Part shown: piece after piece, positions 8,333 through 15,910 of the stretch
Numbering within the stretch: position 1 is the stretch's first letter
Layout of the letters: the number at the start of each line of letters is the position of its first letter
Assembly: GCA_029256485.1 (NCBI GenBank)
Contig: JAQSXU010000024.1
Location: 1 to 41,198, forward strand
Length of the DNA stretch: 41,198 nt
Direction: 5' to 3'
From: Clostridiaceae bacterium
GTDB taxonomy: Bacteria > Bacillota_A > Clostridia > Clostridiales > Clostridiaceae
Program-made: the position numbers and the translations under genes
The notes under the pieces: generated by a model
Seen by the model: only the letters and a program-made list of their open reading frames with translations
Databases searched by the model: none
What the model was told of the DNA's origin: nothing

Positions 8333-9186
8333 TGTATTGCATTCTTGCCATACTTTTTCCCTGAAGCTTCAACGCTTGCAACAGTAACTAATGCATCTTC
8401 GTCAAATCCATGTACAATACTTTTTAATTTTGTTATTTCTAATCTTGATACAACTACATATATAACATTTGTCAAATCACCTTTATAAGCACCTTTGCCC
8501 TGTAACAGTGTAATTCCTCTTCCAAGTCTGCTCATTAATGCTTCAGAAATTTCCATATTTTTTTCAGATACAATAATAACTGATTTTGATTCATCCAATC
8601 CCTCAACAGTAATATCTATAGTTTTAAAAGCAATAAAATAGGCAATTAATGAATACATTGCTTTATCCCATCCAAATACTAATCCTGAGCCTCCTAATAT
8701 AAATAAGTTAAAGAACATTACTACTTCTCCAATAGAGAACGCAGTCTTTCTATCTAATATAATTGCAATTATCTCAGTCCCGTCTAATGAACCTCCATTT
8801 CTTATAATTAATCCTACTCCTGCTCCAAGTATAATGCCTCCAAATATTGTTGCTAAAAGTATATCTTTTGTAATACCTGGAATGGGATGTAAAATAGATA
8901 CTCCAATTGACAGGCATATAACTGAAAATAATGTTGACAATGCAAATGTTTTTCCTATCTGCTTGTATCCGACAATTAAAAATGGCAGATTTAATATAAA
9001 TACAAATGTACCCAGAGAAACATTTGTAAAATGACTGGCCATAATTGATATACCTGTTACTCCGCCGTCTATTATATTATTAGGTATTAAAAATATCTCA
9101 AGACCTACAGATGCAAGAGCTGAACCCAATATCATTAATAAAATTCTACTGGCAGCAGTAAAAACATGCTTATATTTTTTATTCAT
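8329..9186 (-). CDS. YitT family membrane protein (DUF161 + DUF2179)
   Basis: This 285-aa protein has five hydrophobic segments in residues 10-185, with the family motifs FLIPNNIIDGGVTGIS and RNGGSLDGTEI. A cytosolic DUF2179 domain follows (about 200-280: ESKSVIIVSEKNMEIS, LGRGITLLQGKGAY, DALVTVASVEASG). The family is widespread in Firmicutes and its transport role is not settled. AAAGGGGGAG eight bases before the ATG fixes the start. It is divergent from the small YkuS-type gene. Confidence 0.88.
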   Translation of the reverse strand: MNKKYKHVFTAASRILLMILGSALASVGLEIFLIPNNIIDGGVTGISIMASHFTNVSLGTFVFILNLPFLIVGYKQIGKTFALSTLFSVICLSIGVSILHPIPGITKDILLATIFGGIILGAGVGLIIRNGGSLDGTEIIAIILDRKTAFSIGEVVMFFNLFILGGSGLVFGWDKAMYSLIAYFIAFKTIDITVEGLDESKSVIIVSEKNMEISEALMSRLGRGITLLQGKGAYKGDLTNVIYVVVSRLEITKLKSIVHGFDEDALVTVASVEASGKKYGKNAIH

Positions 9187-9408
9187 TTTATCTCCCCCTT
9201 TAAATTAATGTTGTCCAGCATTAATTTAACTCTTCTCTTTATTATAATTATACCCCATAACTTTTATATATGTTTTATTAATATTGTATCAGCGAGGATG
9301 AATCAATTTCAGCTGCTTTTAAATATAATTTGTTTAAAAAATTTTTATAAAAATAAGTATGCATATCCATACGTCTCACTGGGAAAAATAGAAAAGAGGT
9401 GATAACAT

Positions 9409-9666
9409 ATGAAAAAGATAGGCGTAGAAAAAGGAATATCTATGATTGCTGACTATTTAAGCTCTCAGGGATATTCAGTAGAAACTCTAGGTGAAACTTT
9501 TGAGAATAATGCTTCAAAGTATGGAAATTTAGATGCAATTGTTACTGCAGACTATAATACAGACATGATGGGATTTAGTGATACTTCCACAAAAATTCCT
9601 GTTATTAATGCCAGTGGTTTGACACCAGAAGAAGTAAAGAATAGGATTGACCAGAAAACTAAATAA
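9409..9666 (+). CDS. UPF0180 family protein (YkuS-like)
   Basis: This 85-aa cytosolic protein follows the UPF0180 pattern: an opening GVEKGISMIADYLSSQGYSV, a central LDAIVTADYNTDMMGFSDT and a closing VINASGLTPEEVKNRI. No biochemical function is established for the family. AAGAGGTG precedes the ATG. The stop codon abuts copy A of the 98-bp palindromic repeat. Confidence 0.8.
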   Translation: MKKIGVEKGISMIADYLSSQGYSVETLGETFENNASKYGNLDAIVTADYNTDMMGFSDTSTKIPVINASGLTPEEVKNRIDQKTK

Positions 9667-9764
9667 AGATAAACAATACGCAAACTTAACTTATACAGTG
9701 GGAAAATAGCGAATCTTCAACGGTTTTTCATGCTGTATAAGCTTATAGTTGAAGTTGTTTATCT
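9667..9764. repeat. 98-bp imperfect palindromic repeat, copy A
   Basis: This copy starts AGATAAACAA and ends TTGTTTATCT, perfect 10-bp terminal inverted repeats. Inner arms (AACTTATACAG against CTGTATAAG) extend the hairpin. Its reverse complement matches 27372-27469 at 87 of 98 positions with no gap. It has no coding capacity, so it resembles a MITE or a REP/BIME-type element. It sits directly between the stop codon at 9666 and the terminator at 9765. Confidence 0.85.
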
Positions 9765-9807
9765 AAAAAATGTGTTTATTCCTAAAGGGGAATAAACACA
9801 TTTTTTT
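9765..9807 (+). terminator. Strong intrinsic terminator
   Basis: A perfect 18-bp stem AAAAAATGTGTTTATTCC (9765-9782) / GGAATAAACACATTTTTT (9789-9806) has a 6-nt loop. With A-runs and T-runs on its sides it can act in both directions, ending the YkuS-type gene and possibly the minus-strand gene at 9907. Confidence 0.9.
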
Positions 9808-9906
9808 GCAGTTGTTAAAATGGAAATATACAAGCTGTCAACTTCAGTTAAGTCCCTAACTATGCTATCAGATAATTGAATTTAATATTTTAGTAAGTCA
9901 GATATT

Positions 9907-10404
9907 TCAGGGCTCACACATTACAATAATTTTATATGGTACGGTTTGGGCAGGTATACTTTTGGTGGACGGTCCATATACAACTATTAAATTTCGGTTT
10001 CCAGGATTATTGATAAAGGCTTGATCATTTTCCAGCAGTAATTTAGTGCATGGTGCAATGTTTAATTTTAATGTGTTATCGCTGCTCACCAGTTCATCAT
10101 TAAAATAGTCCACTTTCACATTTTCATATACTGAATCCCTGACCATAACAATTGCTTTATACTGTGGCGGAAAAATTAGTATGGCAGGTGCATTTGCATC
10201 ATAAAATCCAGTTATCATATCTCCAATAGACACCATTAAATGGTTTACAAAGTAAGTAGCTGGCTCCACAACAAAATTAACTATATCTCCAGATTGGTTT
10301 TGTACAGTCATTAGCTTATAGCATCCAGCACCTTCTCCTTTTGAGGATACTTCAAAATCATTAATCATGGTAATGGTACCATGAAAAGAAGCAAATTTCT
10401 TCAT
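9907..10404 (-). CDS. Conserved clostridial hypothetical protein (165 aa)
   Basis: This is a soluble 165-aa protein with no signal peptide, predicted mostly beta. An N-terminal half of OB-like character (FHGTITMINDF, GDIVNFVVEP, VSIGDMITGFYDANAP) is followed by a C-terminal half with NRNLIVVYGPSTKSIPAQT. I recall similar proteins in clostridial genomes, often in several copies, but no function. A weak ribosome site (AAGGACTG) lies about 12 bases before the ATG. It is divergent from the gene at 10550. Confidence 0.7.
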   Translation of the reverse strand: MKKFASFHGTITMINDFEVSSKGEGAGCYKLMTVQNQSGDIVNFVVEPATYFVNHLMVSIGDMITGFYDANAPAILIFPPQYKAIVMVRDSVYENVKVDYFNDELVSSDNTLKLNIAPCTKLLLENDQAFINNPGNRNLIVVYGPSTKSIPAQTVPYKIIVMCEP

Positions 10405-10549
10405 ATTTAATTCACAGTCCTTTTAAAAATCATATTCCATATAGCTTATGTATTTTTAAGGCTTTCTGTTACTTTCATGATTTCTAGGGAATTAAGAAAA
10501 AATAAGAGGATATAATAAAATCAGAACTAATCTATAGGAGGATAACAGA

Positions 10550-10816
10550 ATGAAAAAAATAGATGAAGCACTTGATAGAATCAGGACACTTGAATGTCCC
10601 ACGGGTGAATTAGAAAATAGAGTTGCAGAAATAATAGAGGATTATGGAGTTGCAAATAAAGACAAAGTGAAAATCAAAAGGGACAGCAGCTTTGATAAGG
10701 ACGAAGCACAGGCATATAGAGTTGAAATACCAGGAGAAGGACACTCTATAGAGGTACTTGCCAAATCAGGATTTGATGATTATGTGGCAAAGGTTGTGGA
10801 AGTTTACAATAAATGA
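10550..10816 (+). CDS. Small hypothetical protein (88 aa)
   Basis: A strong TAGGAGG site six to seven bases before the ATG supports translation. The 88-aa product is acidic and soluble, with an N-terminal helix (IDEALDRIRTLE) and alternating charged strands. There are no Cys pairs beyond one Cys in LECPTGELE, no membrane segment and no recognised domain. Its last codons overlap the likely promoter of the ABC-F leader transcript at 10794-10822. Confidence 0.65.
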   Translation: MKKIDEALDRIRTLECPTGELENRVAEIIEDYGVANKDKVKIKRDSSFDKDEAQAYRVEIPGEGHSIEVLAKSGFDDYVAKVVEVYNK

Positions 10817-10822
10817 TATAAT
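10794..10822 (+). promoter_or_regulatory. Probable promoter of the ABC-F leader transcript
   Basis: TTGTGG (10794-10799), 17 bp and a perfect TATAAT (10817-10822) place transcription start near 10829, about 25 nt before the six-codon leader ORF. Confidence 0.55.
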
Positions 10823-10853
10823 ATAGAAAAATAGTGAAAGGGGAAAGTGAGTT

Positions 10854-10874
10854 ATGGAACCTGCTAATTGCTAA
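10854..10874 (+). CDS. Putative leader peptide MEPANC upstream of the ABC-F gene
   Basis: The ORF is only six codons (ATG at 10854, TAA at 10872-10874), but AAAGGGGAAAGTGAG stands at good distance before it and it is the first ORF after the likely transcription start. Resistance-type ABC-F genes are known to be controlled by ribosome stalling on such short leader ORFs, which prevents formation of a downstream terminator. That terminator is present at 11110-11150. Confidence 0.5.
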   Translation: MEPANC

Positions 10875-11212
10875 TATTAATTTTAAATTAATACGTATTT
10901 TATAATGAGTTTTAATTTTGCCTAAATGTTTAGGTTTTATTGTTATGCTCTTTATGGAATGAGGCATTTAGAAGGTTAAGATACAACTTCAACTTACTTT
11001 ACTGAAATTTAACTTATAATTTATATTAAATATGGGTAATCACAAAGCTTTGCTTATATGGCAATTTTAGCTTTTTGTTTATAAATTATGAATTGTAATA
11101 AGGTATTTTAAGACTGTAAGAAGAATGGATCTTCCTATGGTCTTTTTTATAGCCTTTTTTTGCCTGTCCATGATATGCAGAATTAAAGAAGCAGATGAAG
11201 GAAGGAATTTTT
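10875..11212 (+). promoter_or_regulatory. Leader region of the ABC-F gene (attenuator)
   Basis: This non-coding stretch joins the leader ORF to the ABC-F start. It holds AT-rich short inverted repeats (ATTAAT...ATTAAT near 10880; CCTAAATG and CATTTAG near 10921-10972) that could serve as alternative structures, then the terminator at 11110-11150. The antiterminator pairing was not resolved by eye. Confidence 0.45.
11110..11150 (+). terminator. Attenuator-type terminator before the ABC-F gene
   Basis: AAGACTGTAAGAAGA (11110-11124) pairs with TCTTCCTATGGTCTT (11130-11144): 14 pairs including two G-U, one A-C mismatch and a 5-nt loop. TTTTTT follows, then a second T-run at 11154-11161. It lies 62 bp before the ABC-F start codon, so read-through is needed for expression. 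Confidence 0.75.
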
Positions 11213-13138
11213 ATGTTTGAACTATCGTTAAATAGCGTAAAAAAATATATGGAGGACACTCTTGTTCTTAAAAATATCACCTTTCAGGTTTATTCAGGTG
11301 AAAAGGTTGGTATTGTGGGGGTTAACGGAAGCGGCAAGAGCACTGTTCTTAAATTGATAGCAGGAATAGAACCAATGAATTATTACCCTGGTTATCCTGA
11401 AACCTCAAGTCCTGGATATGATGAAGGCTTCATTTCTAAACCAAGAGAAGCTGTTTGTGCTTACCTGGAGCAGATACCTGAATATAATCAAGGGTTACAT
11501 GTAATTGATGTTTTAAAACTGGCTTTTAATGAGGTTTACAGTATAGAAAGTGAAATGCACAATTTAGAAGAAAAAATGAAGTCATTAAAAGATGGTGATC
11601 TGGAAAAGGCTTTGAAGCAGTACAGTAATTTAACTCAATTATATGAAGCTAATGGCGGATATTATGTGGAGGAAAAATTAAATAAAGTTTGTACAGGTTT
11701 GAAATTTAGTGAAAGCTTTTTAAATAGAGATTTTAGTTTATTAAGCGGCGGTGAAAAAACTACAGTGGCTCTAGGAAAATTGTTGATTGATAATCCTGAT
11801 ATACTGCTTTTGGATGAGCCTACAAACCATTTGGATATGGATTCCATTGAATGGCTTGAAGGCTATCTTAAGAACTATAAGGGAATTGTAATTGTAGTAT
11901 CTCATGACAGATACTTTCTGGATAATGTGGTTTCAAAGATTGTAGAAATAGAGGACATGGAATGCGTAACCTATAAGGGCAGCTATTCTTCCTATGTTAA
12001 TCAAAGAGAAGAAAACATGCGCATTCAATATGAGCAGTTTAGAGAACAGCAAAAGAAGATAACTTCCATGGAGGAAACTGTAAAGGAACTCCGGGATTGG
12101 GCTGCCAGGGCCGATAATAGCAAATTCTTTAAAAGAGCTGCCAGTATACAGATAAAGCTTGATAAAATGGATAAAATAGAAAAACCTGCTTTTGAAAAAC
12201 AAAATATGAAGTTAAATTTAAAAGCTGCACAGCGGTCTGGTAATGAGACTATAAAATCAGTAGGGCTTTGTAAAAGCTTTGAAGATAAGGTTATTTTTAA
12301 GGATGCAGATATGCTGGTTAACTTTGGTGAAAGAGCTGCCTTAATTGGTTCCAATGGCTGTGGGAAAACTACTTTCCTAAGGCTGCTGCTGGGTGAAGAA
12401 CAGCCGGATGATGGAATTGTGAAATTAGGAGAAAATGTTATTGCCGCATATCTGCCTCAGAGAATAACTTTTAATAATGAGGAACTCACTGTGCTGGAAT
12501 GCTTTAGGGATGATATTTCTATAGTACAGGGAAAAGCCCGGGAATATTTGTCCAAATTCATGTTTTATGGCAATAGTGTATTTAAAAAGGTAAAGCACTT
12601 ATCTGGAGGGGAGAAAATAAGGCTGAAGCTTGCAAAACTGCTGTACCAGGATATAAATTTATTAATTCTGGATGAGCCTACTAATCATCTTGATATTGAT
12701 TCCATTGAAACCTTTGAGGAAGCTCTGGAAGAGTTTAAAGGAACTATTTTCTTTGTGTCCCATGACAGATATTTTATCAATAAAATAGGTGAAAGAGTCA
12801 TTGCGGTGGAAAACAATGGTTTTAAAAGCTATGCTGGTAATTATGATTATTATAAAAGTGTGAAAGATAAATTAAAAGAACAGAACATTAAAGGTTCTGT
12901 GAAAAAAAATGAAAAAGTTAAGAAGACAAGGAATGTTGATGAAGGTAGGAAGAAGGAAGCAGAAAAAGCTAAAATTGAAATCAAAGTTGAGAGCCTTGAA
13001 AATGAAATAAGACAAATTGATTCAGAAATGGCGAAGTCAGGCACAGACTACGAGGAGCTTAACAAGCTGTACTGCAGAAAAGAACAGCTAAGTAAAGAGC
13101 TGGATGGAGTTATGGAATTGTGGCTTCAATTTTCATAA
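11213..13138 (+). CDS. ABC-F ribosomal protection protein (antibiotic-resistance type)
   Basis: This 641-aa cytosolic protein has two ABC ATPase domains and no membrane segments. Domain 1 has Walker A GVNGSGKST, signature LSGGEKT and Walker B LLLDEPTNHLD. Domain 2 has GSNGCGKTT, LSGGEKIRLKL and LILDEPTNHLD. A charged alpha-helical linker of about 80 residues (NQREENMRIQYEQFREQQKK onward) is the region that reaches into the peptidyl-transferase centre. A C-terminal coiled-coil tail of roughly 90 residues ends the protein. ABC-F proteins of this type remove lincosamides, pleuromutilins or streptogramin A from the ribosome; it resembles clostridial CplR/Vga/Lsa-like proteins, but drug range cannot be read off. 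The ATG at 11213 has AAGGAAGG seven bases upstream; the in-frame ATG at 11195 has none. Attenuation control is likely. Confidence 0.88.
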   Translation: MFELSLNSVKKYMEDTLVLKNITFQVYSGEKVGIVGVNGSGKSTVLKLIAGIEPMNYYPGYPETSSPGYDEGFISKPREAVCAYLEQIPEYNQGLHVIDVLKLAFNEVYSIESEMHNLEEKMKSLKDGDLEKALKQYSNLTQLYEANGGYYVEEKLNKVCTGLKFSESFLNRDFSLLSGGEKTTVALGKLLIDNPDILLLDEPTNHLDMDSIEWLEGYLKNYKGIVIVVSHDRYFLDNVVSKIVEIEDMECVTYKGSYSSYVNQREENMRIQYEQFREQQKKITSMEETVKELRDWAARADNSKFFKRAASIQIKLDKMDKIEKPAFEKQNMKLNLKAAQRSGNETIKSVGLCKSFEDKVIFKDADMLVNFGERAALIGSNGCGKTTFLRLLLGEEQPDDGIVKLGENVIAAYLPQRITFNNEELTVLECFRDDISIVQGKAREYLSKFMFYGNSVFKKVKHLSGGEKIRLKLAKLLYQDINLLILDEPTNHLDIDSIETFEEALEEFKGTIFFVSHDRYFINKIGERVIAVENNGFKSYAGNYDYYKSVKDKLKEQNIKGSVKKNEKVKKTRNVDEGRKKEAEKAKIEIKVESLENEIRQIDSEMAKSGTDYEELNKLYCRKEQLSKELDGVMELWLQFS

Positions 13139-13145
13139 AGTAAGC

Positions 13146-13181
13146 AATAATGGAACCTTACCATAAGGTTCCATTATTTTG
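13146..13181 (+). terminator. Intrinsic terminator after the ABC-F gene
   Basis: A perfect 15-bp stem, AATAATGGAACCTTA (13146-13160) / TAAGGTTCCATTATT (13164-13178), has a 3-nt loop followed by TTG. Confidence 0.85.
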
Positions 13182-13249
13182 TATTACAATATGAAAAGTA
13201 CTCTTTAACATAGCCTTATATTCTATAAAATACATTTCTAACTAGAAAT

Positions 13250-13290
13250 ATTCTTAACTAGCCAGCTAGCTATCTAGCTGCTCTTAGAAT
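13250..13290. repeat. CTAG-rich imperfect palindrome
   Basis: The core is CAGCTAG (13263-13269) and CTAGCTG (13274-13280) around CTAT, flanked by ATTCTTAA (13250-13257) and TTAGAAT (13284-13290). Four CTAG tetramers fall between 13242 and 13277. It lies 3' of the HxlR gene and lacks a T-run, so a terminator role is uncertain. Confidence 0.5.
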
Positions 13291-13340
13291 TAAATACATA
13301 ATTTTATCTACTATGTTTCATGTGAGCTTTAAGGGCATTT

Positions 13341-13676
13341 TTATTTTAAAAGTGTAAGACCCCACTTCTTCAATTCTATGAATACAGTTTCTAAACATTT
13401 ACCTTTTTCAGTTAATTCATATTCAACCTTTGGAGGAACTTCCGGGTAAACAGTTCTATTAACTAATCCGAATTTTTCTAATTCACGGAGTCTAAGGGAC
13501 AGAGTTTTTGGACTTACTCCATTTAAAGAACGCAGTAAATCTCCAAATCTTACTTTACCGTCTATCAATAAATCTCTTATTATTAGAAAAGTCCATTTGC
13601 TGCCTATTATGTCTATTGCAGCTTCAATAGGACATTTCTCATTTGGATCTCCACGTTCAAGTTTGATTTCTTCCAT
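13341..13676 (-). CDS. HxlR family winged-helix transcriptional regulator
   Basis: This 111-aa protein has the HxlR signature: CPIEAAIDIIGSKWTFLIIRDL with the conserved Cys15, then VRFGDLLRSLNGVSPKTLSLRLRELEKFGLVNRTVY (recognition helix and wing). Such proteins act as dimers and often sense redox or electrophile stress through the N-terminal Cys. It is divergent from the Old Yellow Enzyme gene across a 147-bp region with two inverted repeats. Control of that neighbour and of itself is inferred. AGGAGG precedes the ATG. Confidence 0.88.
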   Translation of the reverse strand: MEEIKLERGDPNEKCPIEAAIDIIGSKWTFLIIRDLLIDGKVRFGDLLRSLNGVSPKTLSLRLRELEKFGLVNRTVYPEVPPKVEYELTEKGKCLETVFIELKKWGLTLLK

Positions 13677-13694
13677 AAAAAATAAAACCTCCTT

Positions 13695-13720
13695 TAACTA
13701 TTGATTTATCACAATAGTTA
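13695..13720. promoter_or_regulatory. Inverted repeat, candidate HxlR operator 1
   Basis: TAACTATTG (13695-13703) and CAATAGTTA (13712-13720) form perfect 9-bp arms with an 8-bp spacer. They lie just upstream of the HxlR start codon. Confidence 0.5.
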
Positions 13721-13751
13721 CTTTTTTGAAATTATATGAAAAAAATATCAC

Positions 13752-13783
13752 TACTTTTCAAAGTATAGTATAGACAATATAAT
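13752..13783 (+). promoter_or_regulatory. Promoter of the OYE gene with overlapping palindrome (candidate operator 2)
   Basis: TACTTTTCAAAGTA (13752-13765) is a palindrome with 6-bp arms. It covers the likely -35 (TTTTCA, 13755-13760), which is 17 bp from a perfect TATAAT (13778-13783). A repressor bound here would block the promoter. Confidence 0.55.
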
Positions 13784-13823
13784 AAAAATATACAAGAGAT
13801 TTTAATAAAAGGAGATTGAAATT

Positions 13824-14840
13824 ATGAGGATTTTTGAAAGCTACAAATTAAAAAACACAACTTTAAGAAACAGGATTGTTATGCCGCCTATGTGTATGTT
13901 TTCTTCTGATGATACAGGCACTGCAAAAGATTTTCACTTCACTCACTATGTTACAAGAGCTATTGGAGGTGCCGGTCTTATTATAGTTGAATCTACTGGA
14001 GTAATTAAAAATGGAAGAATATCAGATGCTGATTTAGGACTTTGGGATGATTCTCAAATTGATGGATTAAAAAAGATTGTTGCTGGTGTTAAAATGTATG
14101 GTTCAAAAATTGCTATACAGTTAAATCACGGCGGCAGAAAATATACTGGTACATCTGGTGATGTTGTAGCCCCAAGTGCAGTTAAATTTGATGAAAATAG
14201 CACTTTACCAAAGGAATTAACTAAAAATCAAATAAAAGAAATTGTAAAAAAATTCAGAGAGGCAGCCATAAGAGCAGATAAAGCTGGATTTGATGCTGTA
14301 GAAATACATGGAGCCCACGGTTATTTAATTCACCAGTTTTTATCACCATTATCAAACTTAAGAGAAGATGAGTATGGCGGAAATATAAATAACAGAACTA
14401 GATTCCTCAAAGAAGTACTGGAAGCTGTATCTGAAGTATGGCCAAAGGAAAAGCCAATACTGCTGAGAGTATCTGCTAATGATTATAAAGAAGGCGGAAT
14501 AACAGTAGATGACATGGTGAAAATAGTAAATGAAGTTAAAGAATTTATAGACATTGTTCATGTAAGCTCAGGAGGATTAATTCAGGCAAAAATAAATTTA
14601 TATCCAGGATATCAAGTGAACTTAGCAGATGAAATTAAAAAAAGATGCAGCATTCCTGCTATAGCTGTTGGATTAATTACAGATGCTAAAATGGCAGAGG
14701 AAATAGTGTCAAATCATAGAGCGGATTTAGTTGCAATTGGAAGAGAACTTTTAAGAAATCCATACTTTGTATTAAATGAGGCTAAAAATAACAATTTAGA
14801 TATTGATTATCCAGAGCAATATAAAGTTGCATTCAAATAA
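13824..14840 (+). CDS. namA: Old Yellow Enzyme family NAD(P)H:flavin oxidoreductase (NamA/YqjM-like)
   Basis: This 338-aa FMN enzyme of the (beta/alpha)8 OYE fold reduces activated C=C bonds of enals, enones or nitro compounds. Visible motifs are RNRIVMPPMCMFS with the redox-tuning Cys24 (Cys26 in YqjM), AIQLNHGGRK, the substrate-binding EIHGAHGYLIHQFLSP, YGGNINNRTRF, and phosphate-loop VGLITD with AIGRELLRNPYF. The short length and Cys place it in the YqjM class. AGGAG lies nine bases before the ATG. Its divergent HxlR neighbour is the expected regulator, a common arrangement in electrophile-response loci. Confidence 0.88.
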   Translation: MRIFESYKLKNTTLRNRIVMPPMCMFSSDDTGTAKDFHFTHYVTRAIGGAGLIIVESTGVIKNGRISDADLGLWDDSQIDGLKKIVAGVKMYGSKIAIQLNHGGRKYTGTSGDVVAPSAVKFDENSTLPKELTKNQIKEIVKKFREAAIRADKAGFDAVEIHGAHGYLIHQFLSPLSNLREDEYGGNINNRTRFLKEVLEAVSEVWPKEKPILLRVSANDYKEGGITVDDMVKIVNEVKEFIDIVHVSSGGLIQAKINLYPGYQVNLADEIKKRCSIPAIAVGLITDAKMAEEIVSNHRADLVAIGRELLRNPYFVLNEAKNNNLDIDYPEQYKVAFK

Positions 14841-14875
14841 TATTCTGAAAAAAATGGAATCCAAATAATAAATAG

Positions 14876-14918
14876 AAGCTTCGCAAACCTTCAATTAAAG
14901 GTGTTGTGAAGCTTTTTT
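14876..14918 (+). terminator. Intrinsic terminator after the OYE gene
   Basis: AAGCTTCGCAAACCTT (from 14876) pairs with AAGGTGTTGTGAAGCTT (ending about 14914) with a few mismatches and wobble pairs. TTTT follows. Confidence 0.75.
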
Positions 14919-14935
14919 GATTTTAATATCATAAT

Positions 14936-15700
14936 TTATATTGTTACAGTAGTTCCGTCAAATCTGGTGAAGGTGAAACGGTGAAAATCTTCATTATAGG
15001 TGCGGCTATAATCCTGAAACATGCCCATGGCAACCTGTTCACCAAGGTACATACCCTGGATTGCGTCGCTGCGCCAATGTACACCTGCAGCATCACGGCC
15101 AATAGCAATATTTGAGGCAAGTTTATTTAATTCCCCCAGTACTGTCAGAGGCCGTCCAGTATAAGGAAGCAGTTTAAGACCGTCTGTGCTGGCTGCAACG
15201 GCATTGGGGATAACAAAGGATTCATCAAAGAAGGCTTTTAAAATAGTGACTCCTGCACCGGTATAGGTAGCATGACCAGAAGGATAAGCCGGATGTGTGG
15301 GACAGCCCTCTGGGTATGCCTGGGGAAGAAGATAGGAGCCGTATTTGTTAAATACCTCTGAAACTGCCAGCGAATTGATAAGTTCAAGATTAATTGGATA
15401 GTTAGCAGTACCGGACAAAAAGTTTTGAACTCTTTCCCCGAACTCTTCTGGACGGAGACGACGGTGAACAAGCCATTTCTGGAACCAGGCAGCTTCCAAT
15501 GCTATGCGCACAACTTTAACCGTAAAATCAAGTATATGGGGTGTGCCGAAGGTAGCAAAACCAACCTGAGTTAATGATCGCAGATATGGATTGGTTTGGG
15601 CTAAAGCGTCCTGCCCATAACTGAGCAGTATCAAACAAGCATTCAGCACCCTCTGATAGGGGAAATAGCGGCTTATATATTTAATGTATATATATTCTTT
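14936..15700 (-). pseudogene. Vanadium-dependent haloperoxidase/PAP2 family, 5'-truncated remnant
   Basis: The visible C-terminal 237 residues (GTG at 15649) keep the family's vanadate/phosphate-binding signature: QKWLVHRRLRPEEFG (Lys and Arg), HPAYPSGHATYTGAG (PSGH) and GRDAAGVHWRSDAIQG (catalytic His, Arg). Homologous residues continue upstream of that GTG without a start (SRYFPYQR, to about 15673) until an in-frame TAG at 15701-15703. No ribosome binding site is present. Full enzymes run to 400 residues or more, so the N-terminal half is gone. Sampled GC is near 50% against about a third in neighbours, which suggests a transferred gene now decaying. Activity is unlikely but the active-site half is intact. 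Confidence 0.75.
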
Positions 15701-15824
15701 CTAAATATTGAAAAGAACTATGCTGATTGGAGCCAATGCTAATAAAAAGTAACACTTTTTTAAGGTTTTATAACTAATATAATTGTCAGAATAGTCGAAT
15801 TGATGAATAATTCAGATATAAATG

Positions 15825-15853
15825 TTGAATATTGTAGAATAATGTTGTAAAAT
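15825..15853 (+). promoter_or_regulatory. Probable promoter of the pyrophosphatase gene
   Basis: TTGAAT (15825-15830), 17 bp, TAAAAT (15848-15853), 57 bp before the start codon. Confidence 0.55.
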
Positions 15854-15910
15854 GTAAAATATCAAAGGATGTAAAGCATTACTTAATACATACTAAAAGG
15901 GGGTAAAATA

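Noticed and set aside
9166..9402. 78-aa plus-strand ORF between yitT and the YkuS-type gene
   Set aside because: No ribosome site, it starts inside the opposite gene, and its composition is that of translated AT-rich spacer.
10975..11030. Possible third, degenerate copy of the 98-bp repeat
   Set aside because: Only short matches (CAACTTCAACTTA and TTTAACTTATAA) remain, no better than expected in this AT-rich DNA.
12025..12354. Minus-strand ORFs inside the ABC-F gene
   Set aside because: Shadow frames of a clearly coding plus-strand gene.
15238..15471. Second minus-strand ORF inside the haloperoxidase remnant
   Set aside because: Alternative frame; the PSGH and RDAAGVHW motifs are in the other frame.
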